NCBI GenBank assembly: GCA_013399115.1
Contig: VXAA01004291.1
Location: 434,001 to 498,000, forward strand
Length of the DNA stretch: 64,000 nt
Direction: 5' to 3'
From: Anseranas semipalmata
Lineage: Eukaryota > Chordata > Aves > Anseriformes > Anseranatidae
Positions 28,301 to 43,300 of the stretch are shown piece after piece. Position 1 is the first letter of the stretch; every line of letters begins with the position of its first letter. The notes below the pieces were generated by a model that was not told the DNA's origin, searched no databases, and was given only the letters and a program-made list of their open reading frames with translations. Position numbers and translations under genes: made by a program.

Positions 28301-31300
28301 TACAAGTATTGCAAAGGGAAGAAATCTTTGGTCTTGAAATAGATTGTAGGTATACTCACAGTGTGGGGTGTATATATATGTGGAATGCAGACTGAATTGC
28401 ACTGATAAGTAACTTTCTTAGCAACTTTTTATATGGTTCATTTTGCTTCAACAAACTTCCAGTTTGCATACCTAGACAGTAGGAAAACCAATACTATTCT
28501 TGCGAGATGAAGTGGCTGTGCCATTAGTTTAGATTGGATCCTTCTTTCCTGATGTACCTGTAACTCATTAATTTTAGTTCTTTCATTTCCAAAAAGAATT
28601 GGTGAGTTTAATAATACTTTGTTTTCCTAGCGGAATAGTTGTATCAGTTGGCCTGTATAGCTGATTTTCCATGTTGAATTTCTGCCACCCCATATAGTTG
28701 TTTGAGAAAATGAATTTAAAAATATTAAAGGGAGATAATTTGCATGTAAACAAACTTGACTGGTGTTTTCCATGTGAGAGTGTGTATTGGTAAAGTATTA
28801 TGATAATATTGGTGATGAATCTGTGTTGGTGCCATGCATATAAATAATGCTAATGACTGATGACTTGAAAAAAAAAATTCTTAAAGATACTGGTCACTAT
28901 GAAGGAAGATAAATACATGGCTCTATTCAAATTTCTGTCCATGAAGAATTATGGATGATGTTTCTTCAGTGTGTGTGTGTGTGTTTTATTGAAGATGGAT
29001 TGCATTCTGGATGATCTGCAAATGTTATGAATGTTTAAATAAAAATACCTAAACTTATGTTTTCTGTTATTTAATATTTAAATATTCACTTTTGAATAGA
29101 TGTATTCTGGTAAAGAATACTTGATGATAAATGAATGCAGATGGTCAGATACACAAAAAAATTTATGCAAATACGTGTCTATTCTAGGTCTTATTCTTTC
29201 TGGTGCAAAATGCCCTTAGTTTCCACTGACTTCATGAGGAAATAAGAGCTCTTAGCAATGAAAATTAGGCACTTATTTGCTGCTTGTTTAATGTCTACAA
29301 GGCATTTCAGTGGTGTTCATCTTGAAGTCCATGTACTTTAATCTGATCTAGTTACTACTAGCACCTTAGCTATGGGAGTCAATCTACCTGCACACCTGGT
29401 GGTTATAAAATCCACAATGCACTATGTTGGAGGAATGTTTGAAGAGTACAGTGAGACTGATATTCTGCAAATGATTGGGAGAGCAGGAAGGCCTCAGGTA
29501 AGTTAATGCTGTATTATGGTCATGATATCTATAGGCAGATAAGTAGAAACTATTCTTGGCAAAGAAACAACAATGCTAAAATTTTTATTGGAGCATTTGT
29601 TTTTCAAAGTTTTGTTATTAATAGTTAAATTACATCTGGGTAATATCTACTTGAGAAAGAAATCTGTTTGCTTTTGTATTGTCCATTAAAAAACAGTGCT
29701 TTACCTTGCTGTAGAAGAAGATCTAAAGATTGCGTTTGGTTTACATAAGGAATAGGGATTAAAGAAAAAGTAGGAAGCTGGCACACAACTTATAAGTTGC
29801 ATGATAAAAAATTCTAGAATATTTAATAGCACAGAGTGCAATGTACGGTTGTTGTTTTAACTTCAGAACAAGAAAACATCTAATTAAGTTAAAAGAAGGG
29901 GGCGGGGGGTTGGAAGCACTGCCTTCACAAAGTTCTAATTCATTTTCCTTCCACAAGAAGAGCAGGGTTGTTGTTTTTTATTTTTTTAACTTTTTAAAGC
30001 TTTTTTTGCCTTTTTTTTTTTTTTGCAGTTTGACACTACAGCTACAGCAGTTATTATGACTCGTTGCAGTACAAAGGAGAAGTATATACAGATGTTAAAT
30101 GGTGCAGATATAATAGAGAGCAGGTAACTAATTTTTCATAAGACTGTATAGATGGTAGCAACATTTCATAGTTTGTACAGAATGTGTTTTTTCAGGATTT
30201 TTTTTCTCTATTTAGAAGAAATTTATGAATCCAAAGGAAAGAAAATCAAGCCCAGTTACTCAGAAGTAACAGCCTCTGTTTTATCAGATAAAAACATCTT
30301 TAGGTCATCTTAAACTTAACAAAAGAAAATTTAGTTGTAGATTCCTGCTGGAAAACTTAAGGAACCGAAATAGTGCGTATTGCAAAGACAAACAGCAAGA
30401 ATTGAACCCAGATCGTGTCTCTGAATTTTTAGACAATAGAGTCTAGAAAACACTAAACTATAGAATTCAGTTGATGTGAACAGAATATCAAGAGAGTCAA
30501 ATATACAGAAAAGTTAAGATATTAAAGGATAAAACACAAAATTTTGGTCATGTTATTTTTTTTAAGGTTTAATTTTTCAAATATATTCAAAATATCAACA
30601 CTGTGCTATAACTTCTAAATTTATGTAGCTTTGTTTTCTAAATTATGGAAGTTCACAGAATTATTTTTGTTCACTAGACATTAAGCCATAACAAATTACA
30701 ATTTTGATCATTTACATATTCTTTACTATTTTCTAGTGATTTCACTGATTAAGTGAACAGTTGACTGTAAAAAAAAAAACAAAATAGTTTTAGCATTTTT
30801 TGTACTACTAATTGATGAATATACTTACAGGATTTTTTGGTTGGTTTGTTTTTGACAGCTTGCACAGGCATCTTGTCGAGCACTTAAATGCAGAAATAGC
30901 GCTGCATACTGTCACAGATGTCACTGTAGCTTTGGAATGGATACGATCAACCTTCTTGTACATTAGAGCTTTAAAAAATCCAACTCATTATGGTTTGTTT
31001 GTTTGTTTGTTTGTAATTGATCTAAATTATGACACTGGGGTGTGTTAGATCAATATTGTTTCTTTTGTTTTCTTATGGACTACTGTTTCATAAGGGGTTG
31101 AAGACAAAATGTGTAATGTGGCCTGTAACATTTTTAGGAAAAATAATTTCACTTGTATTAATATAAATAATTGGAATTTCAGTGTGGTAAAACTTCAAAA
31201 ACTATGAAGAAGCCACTTACAGCTTCATAATGGCCTATCTTTTTTCGTTTCAATACACTGGGCCATATATAAATAGAGTATCTAGCCATAATGTGGGTTT

Positions 31301-34300
31301 TGGCACTGAGTAGGTAATCTGCTGCTAAGAAAAAGACTTCGTCTGGTATTTCATAGTTTGGCTAAAACAAAATTTTAATAATCTTAATGCTGGTGTCTTC
31401 AATTCGTCTTCTCCAGAACAGCATCTCACTTGCCAGTCCTGACCATATCCTTGTTCCTGGCCACTTGCGCTACACCTGATATGAAGTCATTGGTCACTTG
31501 TTGGAGACAATTTTTTTTAAGGATTTATAGATGGGAATGGACCATTGTACATCTGGTACTTGAATTGGTATTACAGTTTAGGTAGCTTCCTGTATTCTAC
31601 AATAGGAAGATTCCACATGTGAATTTGGTACTCTGCTAATGTTTACCTTTAGAAGTTCCTTACAGATATTTCTTCAACTTTTAGGACTCTGTGTTATACG
31701 GGAACATCTGGAGGTTTTATCTTTTCCTATCTGTTCTAACAACCACTTATTGATACTTAGATATTTACACTGTGTAAGGCTCTTGATTTGTTCCCAGTAT
31801 AATAACATTTAGAATTTTTTCATTTTGGGTATCTGGCTCCTAAAAATTAGGAAATTGGTTTTGATTCGTTATGTTATTGAGGAGGAAGTACATAATTGTA
31901 TTAGATTTAAAAAAATTCTCTTTTTCATGAAGGTTTTTCATCTGGGTTGGATAAAATTGGAATTGAAGCAAAATTACAAGGTAAGTGGCTTTTAAGCTTT
32001 CTCAGTGAAATGTTACATTTTAGGCCAGGTTCATCCACGTTTATGCATATTACATAACGCCATTAATTTCAACAGATCCAGTCACAGAACAAATGTAATT
32101 TACTATGTTGTACTATTGATTTCATTTAATTATTAATACTTTCGGAACACTCTCAGTATATTTTGACTGGTAGAAAAGTGTTTCTTGTACAGAGGACAAA
32201 AATTAAATGCCTCTATCTACCTCATCTTCCCATATACATACTAAGAAATAAAACTACCCGTAGAGTTCTCTAATTTTGATTGCTTGTCATTTGTCCTAAT
32301 TTTCCTTTGCTTGATTTATCTCATTTGCTTTCATTAATTTCTGCTTATATACATTCAAAAAAGCCTTTTTCTTTCCCTATTACAGAAACCGTGGCTTCTT
32401 TTCCCTTCACACATGAAATATTTTGTAATAATATATATAGTTATATTTTTGTGCATTGCATGTGCAAGGTGAAAGATTTGTGGTTGCTCTGGGAACTATC
32501 ACTTTGATTGCTTTCCCAACTTATTTTAAAATTCTGAACACTGTACTAATGTTATTTTTGCCTTCTAATTCCCTTGGTTTTGAAAGAGAGAAAAGCAAAA
32601 CACTTTGATCATCCTCAAGCAGATATCCAACACCAGCAACTAAATAGGTTTAGCTAAGTAAATATGAATTCATCTGATACAGTATGAAAAATTCTCATGA
32701 AGGATTCATAAATACCTTTGGATATTTGAAATTTCAACCATTTAAGTGTTAAAACTTTAGAGGAAATCTTTTGTATAAATACTGTGAGTTCTCAGGCCTG
32801 TCATTCAGAACTGAAAAAGGCAGCCTCCATGCCATGCATCTGGTCTCTTTTACTTTGCTACTTTTGCTTTACAGAAAAAGAGTTGGGTTGTCCTGTATCA
32901 AATGTCTTTGAGTGAGATTTCCCCAGGCAGAAGTTTGTCACCAACTTAAGAAGGACCTTCACTTGATTTCAGTGGAATTACTTTGGCAATATGTTCATTG
33001 CAATTAGATGATGTTGTTATTGGCTTGTAAATAAGTAAGTTTTTTCTGCAAGTACTAAAATGTATTTTCAAATTGTGTACAGAACTGTGTTTGAAGAACT
33101 TGAATGATTTATCATCTTTCGATTTGATCAGGATGGATAAAGAAAATAATTTCAAACCAACAGGTAATACCTGTCTAAAAATAAATTAATTTTCAGAAGT
33201 GATGTTGAAACAGTAGTGAACTACAAAGGGTCACAACTATTCTTGTGAACCATTAATATGAGTACACAAATGTAATAGAGAGTAGAATCTGAAAATTTGC
33301 ATGCCTAGAATATATGATTTGTTTCTTTAACAAATCATGGAAGTTCATTCTCTTAATCCCTGAACAGATCTTCTCTTTTGATGTTGCTGGAAATTTTGTT
33401 GCAGATTAGATGAAAATTATAGAACATTATCACAGGATAACAGGATATGACACAGTGCAATGAAAGACAGGTTTTATCAATACCAGCTCGTCTCGACAAT
33501 GCTTTGCTAGAGGTGGTTGGCTTCTCAGCAATCACAGTTCACAGTCTGATATATTACTGTGAATTCATCTTCATTGGAGAAAACTAACTGGTGCATATTT
33601 TTCTACCACTCTGTGATGGGGTCGGTAATATCCATCAGGTAGCTGGGGGAAGTAGCATATTGAGTCAGTGGTGCTAAATCTCATACAGCCCTATAATAAG
33701 GAAATTAATTCAGTTTTGTGACTTAAATATATACACTGAAAAAATACTTGGTATATTTATTTTTAAAGGTATGTTTTTCTTTTACAGAGACTGGAAGATT
33801 AATGGCATGGTATTATATTGCATTTGATACAGTGAAACAGTTTTTCACAATTAAGGGATCAGAGACTTTAAATGAATTGGTAATTAAACATTTCAAAGAA
33901 AATTTACACATGTTCGATTAATTTAAACAGAATCAAAAATAAGATTCAGAAGTTTTATTTCTTTTAAAAAGTTCAGGCTTTGTTTATACGAAGTATAAAG
34001 TTTTAGAGAATACATCTAAATAAATTCCATATGGAGTATTTTTGAGGCTTTTTACAGGGGAGATCTTTTGATAACCTCTTCTTTCTCCCCTCACTAGCTT
34101 TCTTAGGAATATATAAAGTTGACGAAGCTGTTCTGCTTATGTATAAAATACCATATTGTGTTATTTATTTAGTTATACTTTATTGCCCCAAAACAGCTTC
34201 ATGAGGATCAGATTTTAATTTTAAAGAATGTTATTGTCTTTATTTTAAGCCATTTTCCTCTGTCAGATAATCAGGTTATTATTGCAACTGTCATATCACA

Positions 34301-37300
34301 AAAGACATTTTGTTTTCAAGCAGATACTGTGGTAGAACAGATTGGCCATGAAAAAATAGAATGCCTGTTCTCTTATAGCTATCTTTGTTACTACAGGATG
34401 AAAAAAGTAATGTGAAATACATAACAAATAGCAAAAACTAAATACCAGCCTTGCATGTCATAAAGTCTTAGCAGTGTGGTTGGTTTTGGATAAGTTCAAG
34501 TGGAGTAATCATCTAAAAACTGAAAGAAAAATTGTCCCCTTTTGTCATATAATAACCTTTATAGGAAGGTGAAAGAAAATTGGTCAGTATTAGGAAGAAC
34601 TGATTGACCATCTTTTCATGGTCACAGTGTTGAAACAACCAAATTTTAAATGATGTTATTAATTAATAAAAAAAAAAAAAAAAAGGAAGAAGTATTAAAA
34701 AAATAGCAGAGAAAAAAAAAAATTTTTTTTTTTTTTTTTTTTAAATGTTAAATTGTTACAGGTTACGATGATTTCCAACTGCACTGAATTCCTGGATGTC
34801 AAGTTAAGAATAAATGAAAAGAAAATACTGAACACTTTGAATAAAGGCAAGGACAAAATAACTATCAGGTATAAAAAATTAAATACATTGAAAAAGGAAA
34901 GTATATTTTTAGTACAAAATAAAACGAATAGCAGAAAATAAGTATATTTTCATGTGTAGGTTTCCAATGGAGGGGAAGATTAAAACCAGAGAAATGAAAA
35001 TAAACTGGTAAATATTATATTTTATTGTTACTTTTTATTGAAAAGCTGTCGTTTTGTGATTGTTGAAATCCCTGCTACAATCTGTATCACTTTATAGAGG
35101 ACCAGATCTTGTATTTTATTGTTTCTGTTCTGAACTTTCTTTTGTTTTCCAGTAGAAACATTTATGTTGTTATACTTTGCTTACACTATAGGTTATATAC
35201 CAAGACATGAATATTTCTTTTTCAGTCTTATTCAGGCTCAGCTAGGATGCATTCCTGTTCAAGACTTTACTTTGACACAAGATACTGGCAAAATATTTAG
35301 GAATGGCATAAGAATTACTAGATGTATGGTAAAATTTAATCCTTTTTTTTGTATATATAATATTAAAAAAATACATTTGATTTTCATACAAGTCAATCTT
35401 ATTTTTACAGGGTTATCTGACTTTCTGGCATCAAGTAAAAACAACTTTTCTGCATTATTAAACTCTGTGATTTTAGCTAAGTGTTTCAGGTGCAAGCTTT
35501 GGGAAAATTCACTTCATGTGTCTAAGCAATTGGAAAAAATTGGTAAGTACCAGTAAGAAATGATAAAGGTGTGATGTGAAAGAGAATTAAAAAACTCATA
35601 AGCCCCTGGAATGCTTGTTTACATAATTAAACATGTCTCCCAGTTACCCATTTGCCACAGTTGAGTACCACAGTTGTCAGAAGTCTGACATGATATTCTT
35701 GGGTAAAAGTAATCCATTTGTTGATTTTCTTCAGGCTTTCAAAGTGTTTCATACAGAGTTTTCTTTTTTTTGATAATACTCGTCTCAGTATTTTGGACAT
35801 ACTCTACGTTTGTGTGATTGCATACCTCTGACTACACTTCACCTTCCTTTTCAAGAAGCTTTCACCACAGGTCCTGCTACTCATGAAAGCCATTTAATTT
35901 GCATTGACATGGATAGGAATCATGAAATAGAAATAGTTTTACTGTGCATGAGATTCTTATACATGAGGATCACAAGTTTCTAATAGTGTTCTTCCTATCA
36001 GCATTTCCTGTTACTAGATGGACTTCTGTCTGGAAGTACAAATTTGTCGTAATTACTTGAAAAGGAATTCAGAAATTTTGGAGTCCTCTGTATAAGAAAA
36101 ATGTAGTTATCCTTGTTTGAGATAATAGTATGTCTTCTTGCTTTATTGTCTGATCTTACCATACTTTCATGCTTTCAGAATGCACTGCAGTTCTCTGCAT
36201 TTGTTCTTTAAAGACGCATCTACTCTGTATGATACAGTGTAGTACAGAGGTCTGCAAATTAGTGAATACCTAAGCAAGGAAATCCGTATGGTACAGTACG
36301 TTACAGATTTACCAGCCTGGGGGCAGAAGCAGTATTGCTTCATTCATGTGGATTCAAACTAGAAGACAGGGCTTGTTAGCTTCTGCACAGGCGCAGTACA
36401 TTGTGGTGGAAACCCATTTCCATTATTTCTGGATCTGTGCTGTGCCTCACGTTTAGCATTTCTGGGTAGTTAGAATGGGTGGAATAAACATGGCACTTAC
36501 AGTGTAGACACATCTTCTCCTGTATATTATGTTCAATAGAATGAAGACAGTTATAGTTTTTTTAATAACAGAAGTGCTCTCTATATTTATACATTTCTGT
36601 CCCAATTTCCACCCCTTTTTCTTGTATTTTTTTCCTATGCCGTCATTGCTCTTGCAGCATATTTTACAAAGAATTTATAATTTTCAAATTTTCATTTATT
36701 CCACTCACAGGCTTCTTTAACAGTCTACTCACAGTTCGTTCTCTTTCCCTGAATCAAACAGTTACTGAATTGGTACCTATATTATTATATCTCATTCTTG
36801 ACCTCTGTCGTGCTATGGCAGCTAAGCCCATTCTATGCGTTTGTGAGTTAAGTGGGTTGTTTGAACTCACAGAAATTTACTGATACCACATAACATATTT
36901 AGAAATCTCTAATTTTTAAACTCTTACCTCAGTATGTTATTTTTTGTACCTTAGAAAAGGCTTAGTAATCAGTATTTCCTTTATACCAGTGACTCTTCTT
37001 TAACTGATGTTTGGCCTTACTGAGCAATTACCCTTACTGGGTGATTTTTACTGCATTTCTACAACTATATCTATTTGTTACTCTTGTCCAATAATGATGC
37101 TCCCTCTTGCTCAAATACCTGATTTCTGTTTGCTTGTTCTCACAGACAGAATAATGATCAGTTGCCATCCAGGATTTTATTACGTTTACTACATGTTCAG
37201 TTTGATTTTCACCTCCATTTTTTAGTTCATCAGAAATAAAAACGAAGAGAAGTAGTCTTACATCATTTGTAGCTTACGTTTTCTTCACTAATGGAAACCC

Positions 37301-40300
37301 TTCTGCCATTTCAGGAACTATAACAAAAGAGCTAGTCTTCACTTTCACTTAAAAAGAAACAAGGCACCAGCTCTAAGTGAAGTAGCTGCAGAATTAATAA
37401 GTGATGGTCTTTAGTCTTCAGACTGGTTGCAGAACTTCTGTAAATGAGAGGAGAGCTGAGAAAAGGTGCTTTCCCCAAGTCAGACCCAAGAGGTGTTCAA
37501 GTATATGTAAGGGAAGGAAGGGTCTTAACAAGTCCCTTATGTTTTTACAGATCATGAAATTCTTAAGTTGCAATGAGTCCTTTCTTGAAAGATTGCTTTA
37601 ACATGTCCTCCGAGAAGCAACCTTGAGAGGTTTCACACCTAATTTTCAGATTTCTTTTACTGTTCCTATGGAATTATGTGTGATGAGTACACCCACTCAT
37701 TCTAAGCATTTGGTGCTATCTTTTATCTAAAATTATTTCACTCATTGTAGTAGACTGTAGTTCTAGCTAAGGAAATGCCTTTTCATATGTACAATATTGA
37801 CTCTAAATCTCACTAGAAGTTTAAAAGAGTTGAGAATCATGAAGAGGAATAAGATTGTATATAGAATTCTATGCCAATCTGCTTGTCACATGGCAGATAA
37901 ATGGCAAAATATTTTGCTAAATCTTCAAAAACTCATAGACATTTATAATAAATATTTTTTTTTCCTTGAGTGAATTGCATTATTAGTTTGCTCAAAAACA
38001 TTGAAATCCTTATGACCTTAACATATAATTAATTCCTTGGATAGGATTCTTTGTCTCAGAAGTTTTATTCCCTGTGTGACATGCTCTTTTTTCATCATAG
38101 GTATGCAGAACACTTGTTTGTTGACTGTTGTAGAAAGTGATCTAAAATCTGTTTTATACTAGAAAATGTACATAAAATGTTGTCAGTGTTGTAATAGTGA
38201 ATGTTTTCCTTTTCTCTTTACTAATGGATAATGAAATTAATACTAAAATATTTAATCAACTGAAAAGAAAATTCATGATTTGCTGGGCAAAAAGCTCTGA
38301 ACAAGCATACTGTAAAATGATTTCTGCTGTTTTTACTTGCTATAATGCAGTTGAGAATAATTAGAGATTAGTAATTGTAATTTAACAGCATAAAACTAAA
38401 TTTTTTCACAGGTGTATCATTGTCAAATGCTATGGTAAATGCTGGGCTGACATCATTTAAAAAAATAGAAGACACAAATGCAAGGGAACTTGAATTGGTA
38501 ATATATTATTTTGTAAGCGGATAAACATGATGAGGAAAGTAATATGTCTGCTATATGAGTGCCAGCAAAACTGAGCGTTTTAAGTGGTTCATTCACTTAT
38601 ACTGGTGATTTTAAAAAGTGCACCTAACCGTTTTTTTTTCTTGAAAACATGTATGATGTTTTGATGTTTTTAGCAAATTTAACATGGATGACTTTACTGA
38701 TTTGGCTGTTTTTAGAAAGTAGTTGCTTAAATACATAGAATTTCTTCATTAATATGATTTGAAACAACAGACAACATGCATTTCCCTTTTAGTAGTGCTT
38801 GTAAATATATATTACCTTTTGTATTTTTTCTGTTTCTTATTAATTTGTGTTAATGGTGAAAATCCTGACTTTCTGTTATTGCTAGTTTTAGTTAAAGATG
38901 GTGATAGATTAAAATTCTTCTTGAATCATCTATAAAACGCTCCATATTGTAGGCAAGTTAGATTTTACCCCAGGACAAATTCTTTGGTTCTTGGCTTCTT
39001 TTCTGAGGAATCTGCATTTCCAGTGTTCTGGAAAACGTAACACATTTCTAAATGAACTTGATCTTACTTGGGTTTGGGTTTAGGAATTTGATTTTTCGTT
39101 TTTGCCCTCTTTTCCAGTTTTCATGTAATTTTTGTTTTGCTTTGTTTTCACTAAAGCTAGGGCAACATAGAGCATCAAGTCATAAAACCTGACTAGTTCT
39201 TTAAGGTCATGGGCTAGTTCATTGGCTGTTACCTGAATGGAAGAGGTAGCAACATGAAAAAGTACTGGAATTTTCTTTTCTATTGGCTATGTTGCTATTC
39301 TGGGCATCACTGACATGAGAGAATTAGGAGTGATAAGGGCTTTTGTCCATGTCATAATCGCTCTGGTGACTTCGATTCCTTGAATTTACATTTGTGTCAG
39401 CATCTCTGATCTGCTGAATTTATCAGAAATGAAACTAAATCTTTGCAGATTTTAAACAGACATCCTCCTTTTGGAAACCAGATAAAAGAATCTGTTTTGC
39501 ACCTTCCAAAATATGAACTTGCAATTGAACAGGTAATGCTTTTCTATTTATTTTGTGTTTTTATGCTGATATTGTTAAATGAAAGCAAATAATAACATTA
39601 GGAAATTTTGAGCCTTCACTGATAGATTACACAATATCGTGGCCTCATTCCACCTTAGCATGTATAATAAAACTCTTAAAGTACAGCTTTGGAATAAACA
39701 TTCCCTATCACACATTGTCTTCTCTCTCTCTCCCCACCCCCCTCTCAATAGCATTTTGTAGTAGAGTTGCAAACCAGCATTTTCACATTCTAGCTTTATA
39801 TGTGAATCTGAGAGTTCTATTTTAAATATTCAAAAAAATAAAAACAAAACCCTAGAGACAGGAAAACAACTGTAGAGAACTTACTGAAAACCATTAACTA
39901 ATATTTATTTTCTGTGTCACACAGCGGAATATATAGAGAGAATAAGTTCTGTTTTAGTTTTTCATTTGACTTAATATCCAATGAGTGTCTCTAAAGTTAT
40001 TTGCAGAAGAAAGATTTAACGATGATAAATATAGAGGAATGCTGGAATGGCAAAAGAATTAATCTCAAAACTGTATCAAAATATACCTAGTTTTCTTCTT
40101 GCACCCTTCACTTTGCATAGAACAGAGTAGTTTTGTAGGGTGCTTCATGCAGACTGTCTTTTTTTCTCAATACTTAATCAAATTTAGGATATTCAGCTAT
40201 GGACAAGATTAGTACTGCATAAGAGCATCTAAGCACAACAAATAAAAATTGTACTGCAAATTGCTTGAATTGAGCTTTTGTGCTTCTGTCAACACTTAAA

Positions 40301-43300
40301 AATTTATGGAAGGACATGTTTTACTTTGCATATTTTAGCAGTTAAGTCATCTTCTATATCATTTGTTTCTAGCTTCCAAAATACAGTGATACATTGGCTG
40401 AAATCTTAGTAACCGTCAAGTTAACAAACTTTGAGCAGCTACAGACAAAGAGAACAGCGCCAGACTTTCACTATGTTACATTGGTCATAGGAGATGCTGA
40501 CAATCAAGTAGTTTTTATTCAGAAAATAATGTATGTATGTTCAGTTTTTATTTCTTGGATCTTTTAAGTGTGTTGCCATTTAATCCTTTCTGTCTTGCAG
40601 TTTTTGCAATACTTTCTAATGATGCCAAATGGTACAAAATTAGTCTTTATCCTTAAAATTTTCTAGTCACTCAATTGTCATCTAAAATGCTGCACAAGAC
40701 TCGGTATAAATAAAAGAATCATGCTTGTGTGCTTGTCAGTACAGAGGGTATGTGTACAACATTGATGCCATGTTATAGAAGTTGTCATAATGCAATTTCC
40801 ACCTAAATACAAAACACATAAAATATCTATTAAAAAGGTACGTTCTCAAGTTGTTACTTGTGATTATTAGCTATATTTCTTTAATTATATCATTGTCAAA
40901 ATTGTTTTTCGCTCAGAGATGAAATTAAATTCTCCGGTTGGATAACTTATGCTTGGAACAAATGGGAAGAGAGACAAAGTCTTTTCTAACTGTGTGATCT
41001 TCACATGAATTCTGGCCAAAGTCTGGCACTTTGGCAGAACTGAAATTGATCTGCAGGATCATGGCTCTCTTATGGCCATAGATAATATATTACTGGAAGA
41101 TTATTCTTAAGCCACTTATCAAGAAGGCCAAATAAAGACTCTTTCACGTGGTTACTGCTACCATAGTATACAGTCTTGTTTTCATTGACTATGTCTAATA
41201 AGACTTGACTGATACATTACAGGGATTCTGTGTTGCTGAAAACTGGAAATTGGATGAAGAAAATTGAAGTGAAAAGAGCTCTTAAATCAGAGGACATTAG
41301 TATAAATTTAATTAGTTCTGATTATGGTAAGTTAATTGGTATGCTTGTAATATAAAAACAACTGCATAAGAATTTTGAATAATGATTAAAACACTTTATA
41401 TCAAACCAAAATATAATAAAATGAACTCAACTGGAAACAAAATTCTATGAAATGTTTTTTACTCTGTTGAGTATTGCCTAACTGTCCTAATTACAAATCT
41501 GTTTATTTGCTAGAATATTAATGTACTGGGAAACATCAGAACTGTTATTAGGAGATACAATTTTGCTCTGTTGATAGAGATTAGGATTCTCTGTCTTTCA
41601 CCTGCAAGTTGAATTAACTTTCAGTAGGCATAAACTGTCAGCTTTATAGATTACTTATGCTGGGAAGAACTGTATTTGCAAATGGTTAGATTTTGCATTC
41701 TTTGCGTTTTTTGCATAAAAGTATTAGATACAGATCCATTTCCATCTCAGTAGCAAGAAACTTCTGCAGTGGAAAATGTCATTGCTTAAGGCGTGAAGAT
41801 TTAAACATTGGTTCCCTCAGTGCCGGTTTCCATGAAATGGAAGCTACAGTGGCAGATGAGGAGAGACAGTAATGACCTTTCATACAGAATTTGAAATACA
41901 ATTAAAAAATGAACTGGCTGTATTAAATTCTTCATCCTGCTCCACTTGTAAAGATTTCTGTGTTCTAGATTAACTGAAGTATATTTGATGCTTCCATGAT
42001 AAACATTAAATATTAGGACTATTACAGTCATCCAGCCTAGAATAATCTGTACTCCTATGGCTAAACCTGTGGCTCAGGAAGGAAGAAGTGTTTTCTAACC
42101 AAATGAGATGAAGAAAAAATTGTCCTTTTATTATTCAGTGGGCTACTACAAGTTGTACTGAGTGCAGTAAAACTCAACAAAACAGTTAATTTCTCTGAAA
42201 TCGTCCCATTGGTAACAGTGAAATTATACTAAAAGCAGGTTGTCTTTATTTTAAAGCTTCTGTTTTGGACATGAAGGAAATGTTCTCATTTTTGAAAAGC
42301 CTGTCTCATTTTCCAGCGATATTTGCCTAATCAAAGGCAAAAATACTCTTTTTACAAATGGTGTCTCTCACAGTCTCATACAAATCTTGATTTAGTTATA
42401 ACTAGAAATAGAAACATTAGCATTCAACTTCAAAGGTACTATCAACATTTTCATTTTACTCCTTTGTCAATACAAAGCTGCTGATAGTCCTGTAACATTG
42501 ACTGTAGTACAGTTTTAAAGTGAAAATTATATCAGCAATGCAAAGCCAGAGATAAACCTAGGTGTACAACAATACAGAAAAATTCTGTTAATGGGAATAG
42601 TGTATACTATATAGCTGCATTCTTTGTGTAGTAATGATGGCTTTAATTTCTGATTTTTTTTAAATCTCAATCATAAAGAATCAATTGATATAATCCATTC
42701 ATATAGTAACTTTTAATGTTATATTATCCTAACAAATGTCCATTTCAGTCTTTTAATAAAAATTAGTTTTTTAATTAAAAAAGCCATTTTTAGTCTTTTA
42801 ATAAATATTTATACTTAAACTCTTTAGAAAAGTGGAAGTAATCAGTAGTTTAAGAAACAGTTCATAGCAATTTTAATTTTTTTTTTTTTCCGGAGTTGGC
42901 CTTGATATACAGCAAACATATGCAGCATTTTACTTAACACCAAGAACAGTTGGAGGTAAAGTAGCTATAAATAAAAAACTGAAAGCTGAGTCTTCACTTG
43001 ACATGTATTATGGCTCACCACAAAGTCTGGCAGCAGCAAAAGTAGATACAGGTAAATGGTGAGATCACACCATCTGGTTAATTCCAAAGTCAACAGAAAA
43101 TGAATTTTATTTTTAGTACTGTGTTACATCTTTATTTATCGATACTGTTTCTTTCTCAAGTATAACAAGAATATAGTGCTGCTGTTTCTGCTTGTCAAGT
43201 ACTATAGTGCAATTCTTTGATGAATTTGAAAGTAAGAAAAATCATGTGTGTTTGATATCTAATACTACTGCTCGAATCTGGGAATGGTGGTAGTGTCTCT

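Noticed and set aside
40531..40534. Alternative exon 27 donor 4 nt downstream (gtatgt repeated)
   Set aside because: Using it would break the frame into exon 28, whose DSVLLK start matches human only from the first donor.
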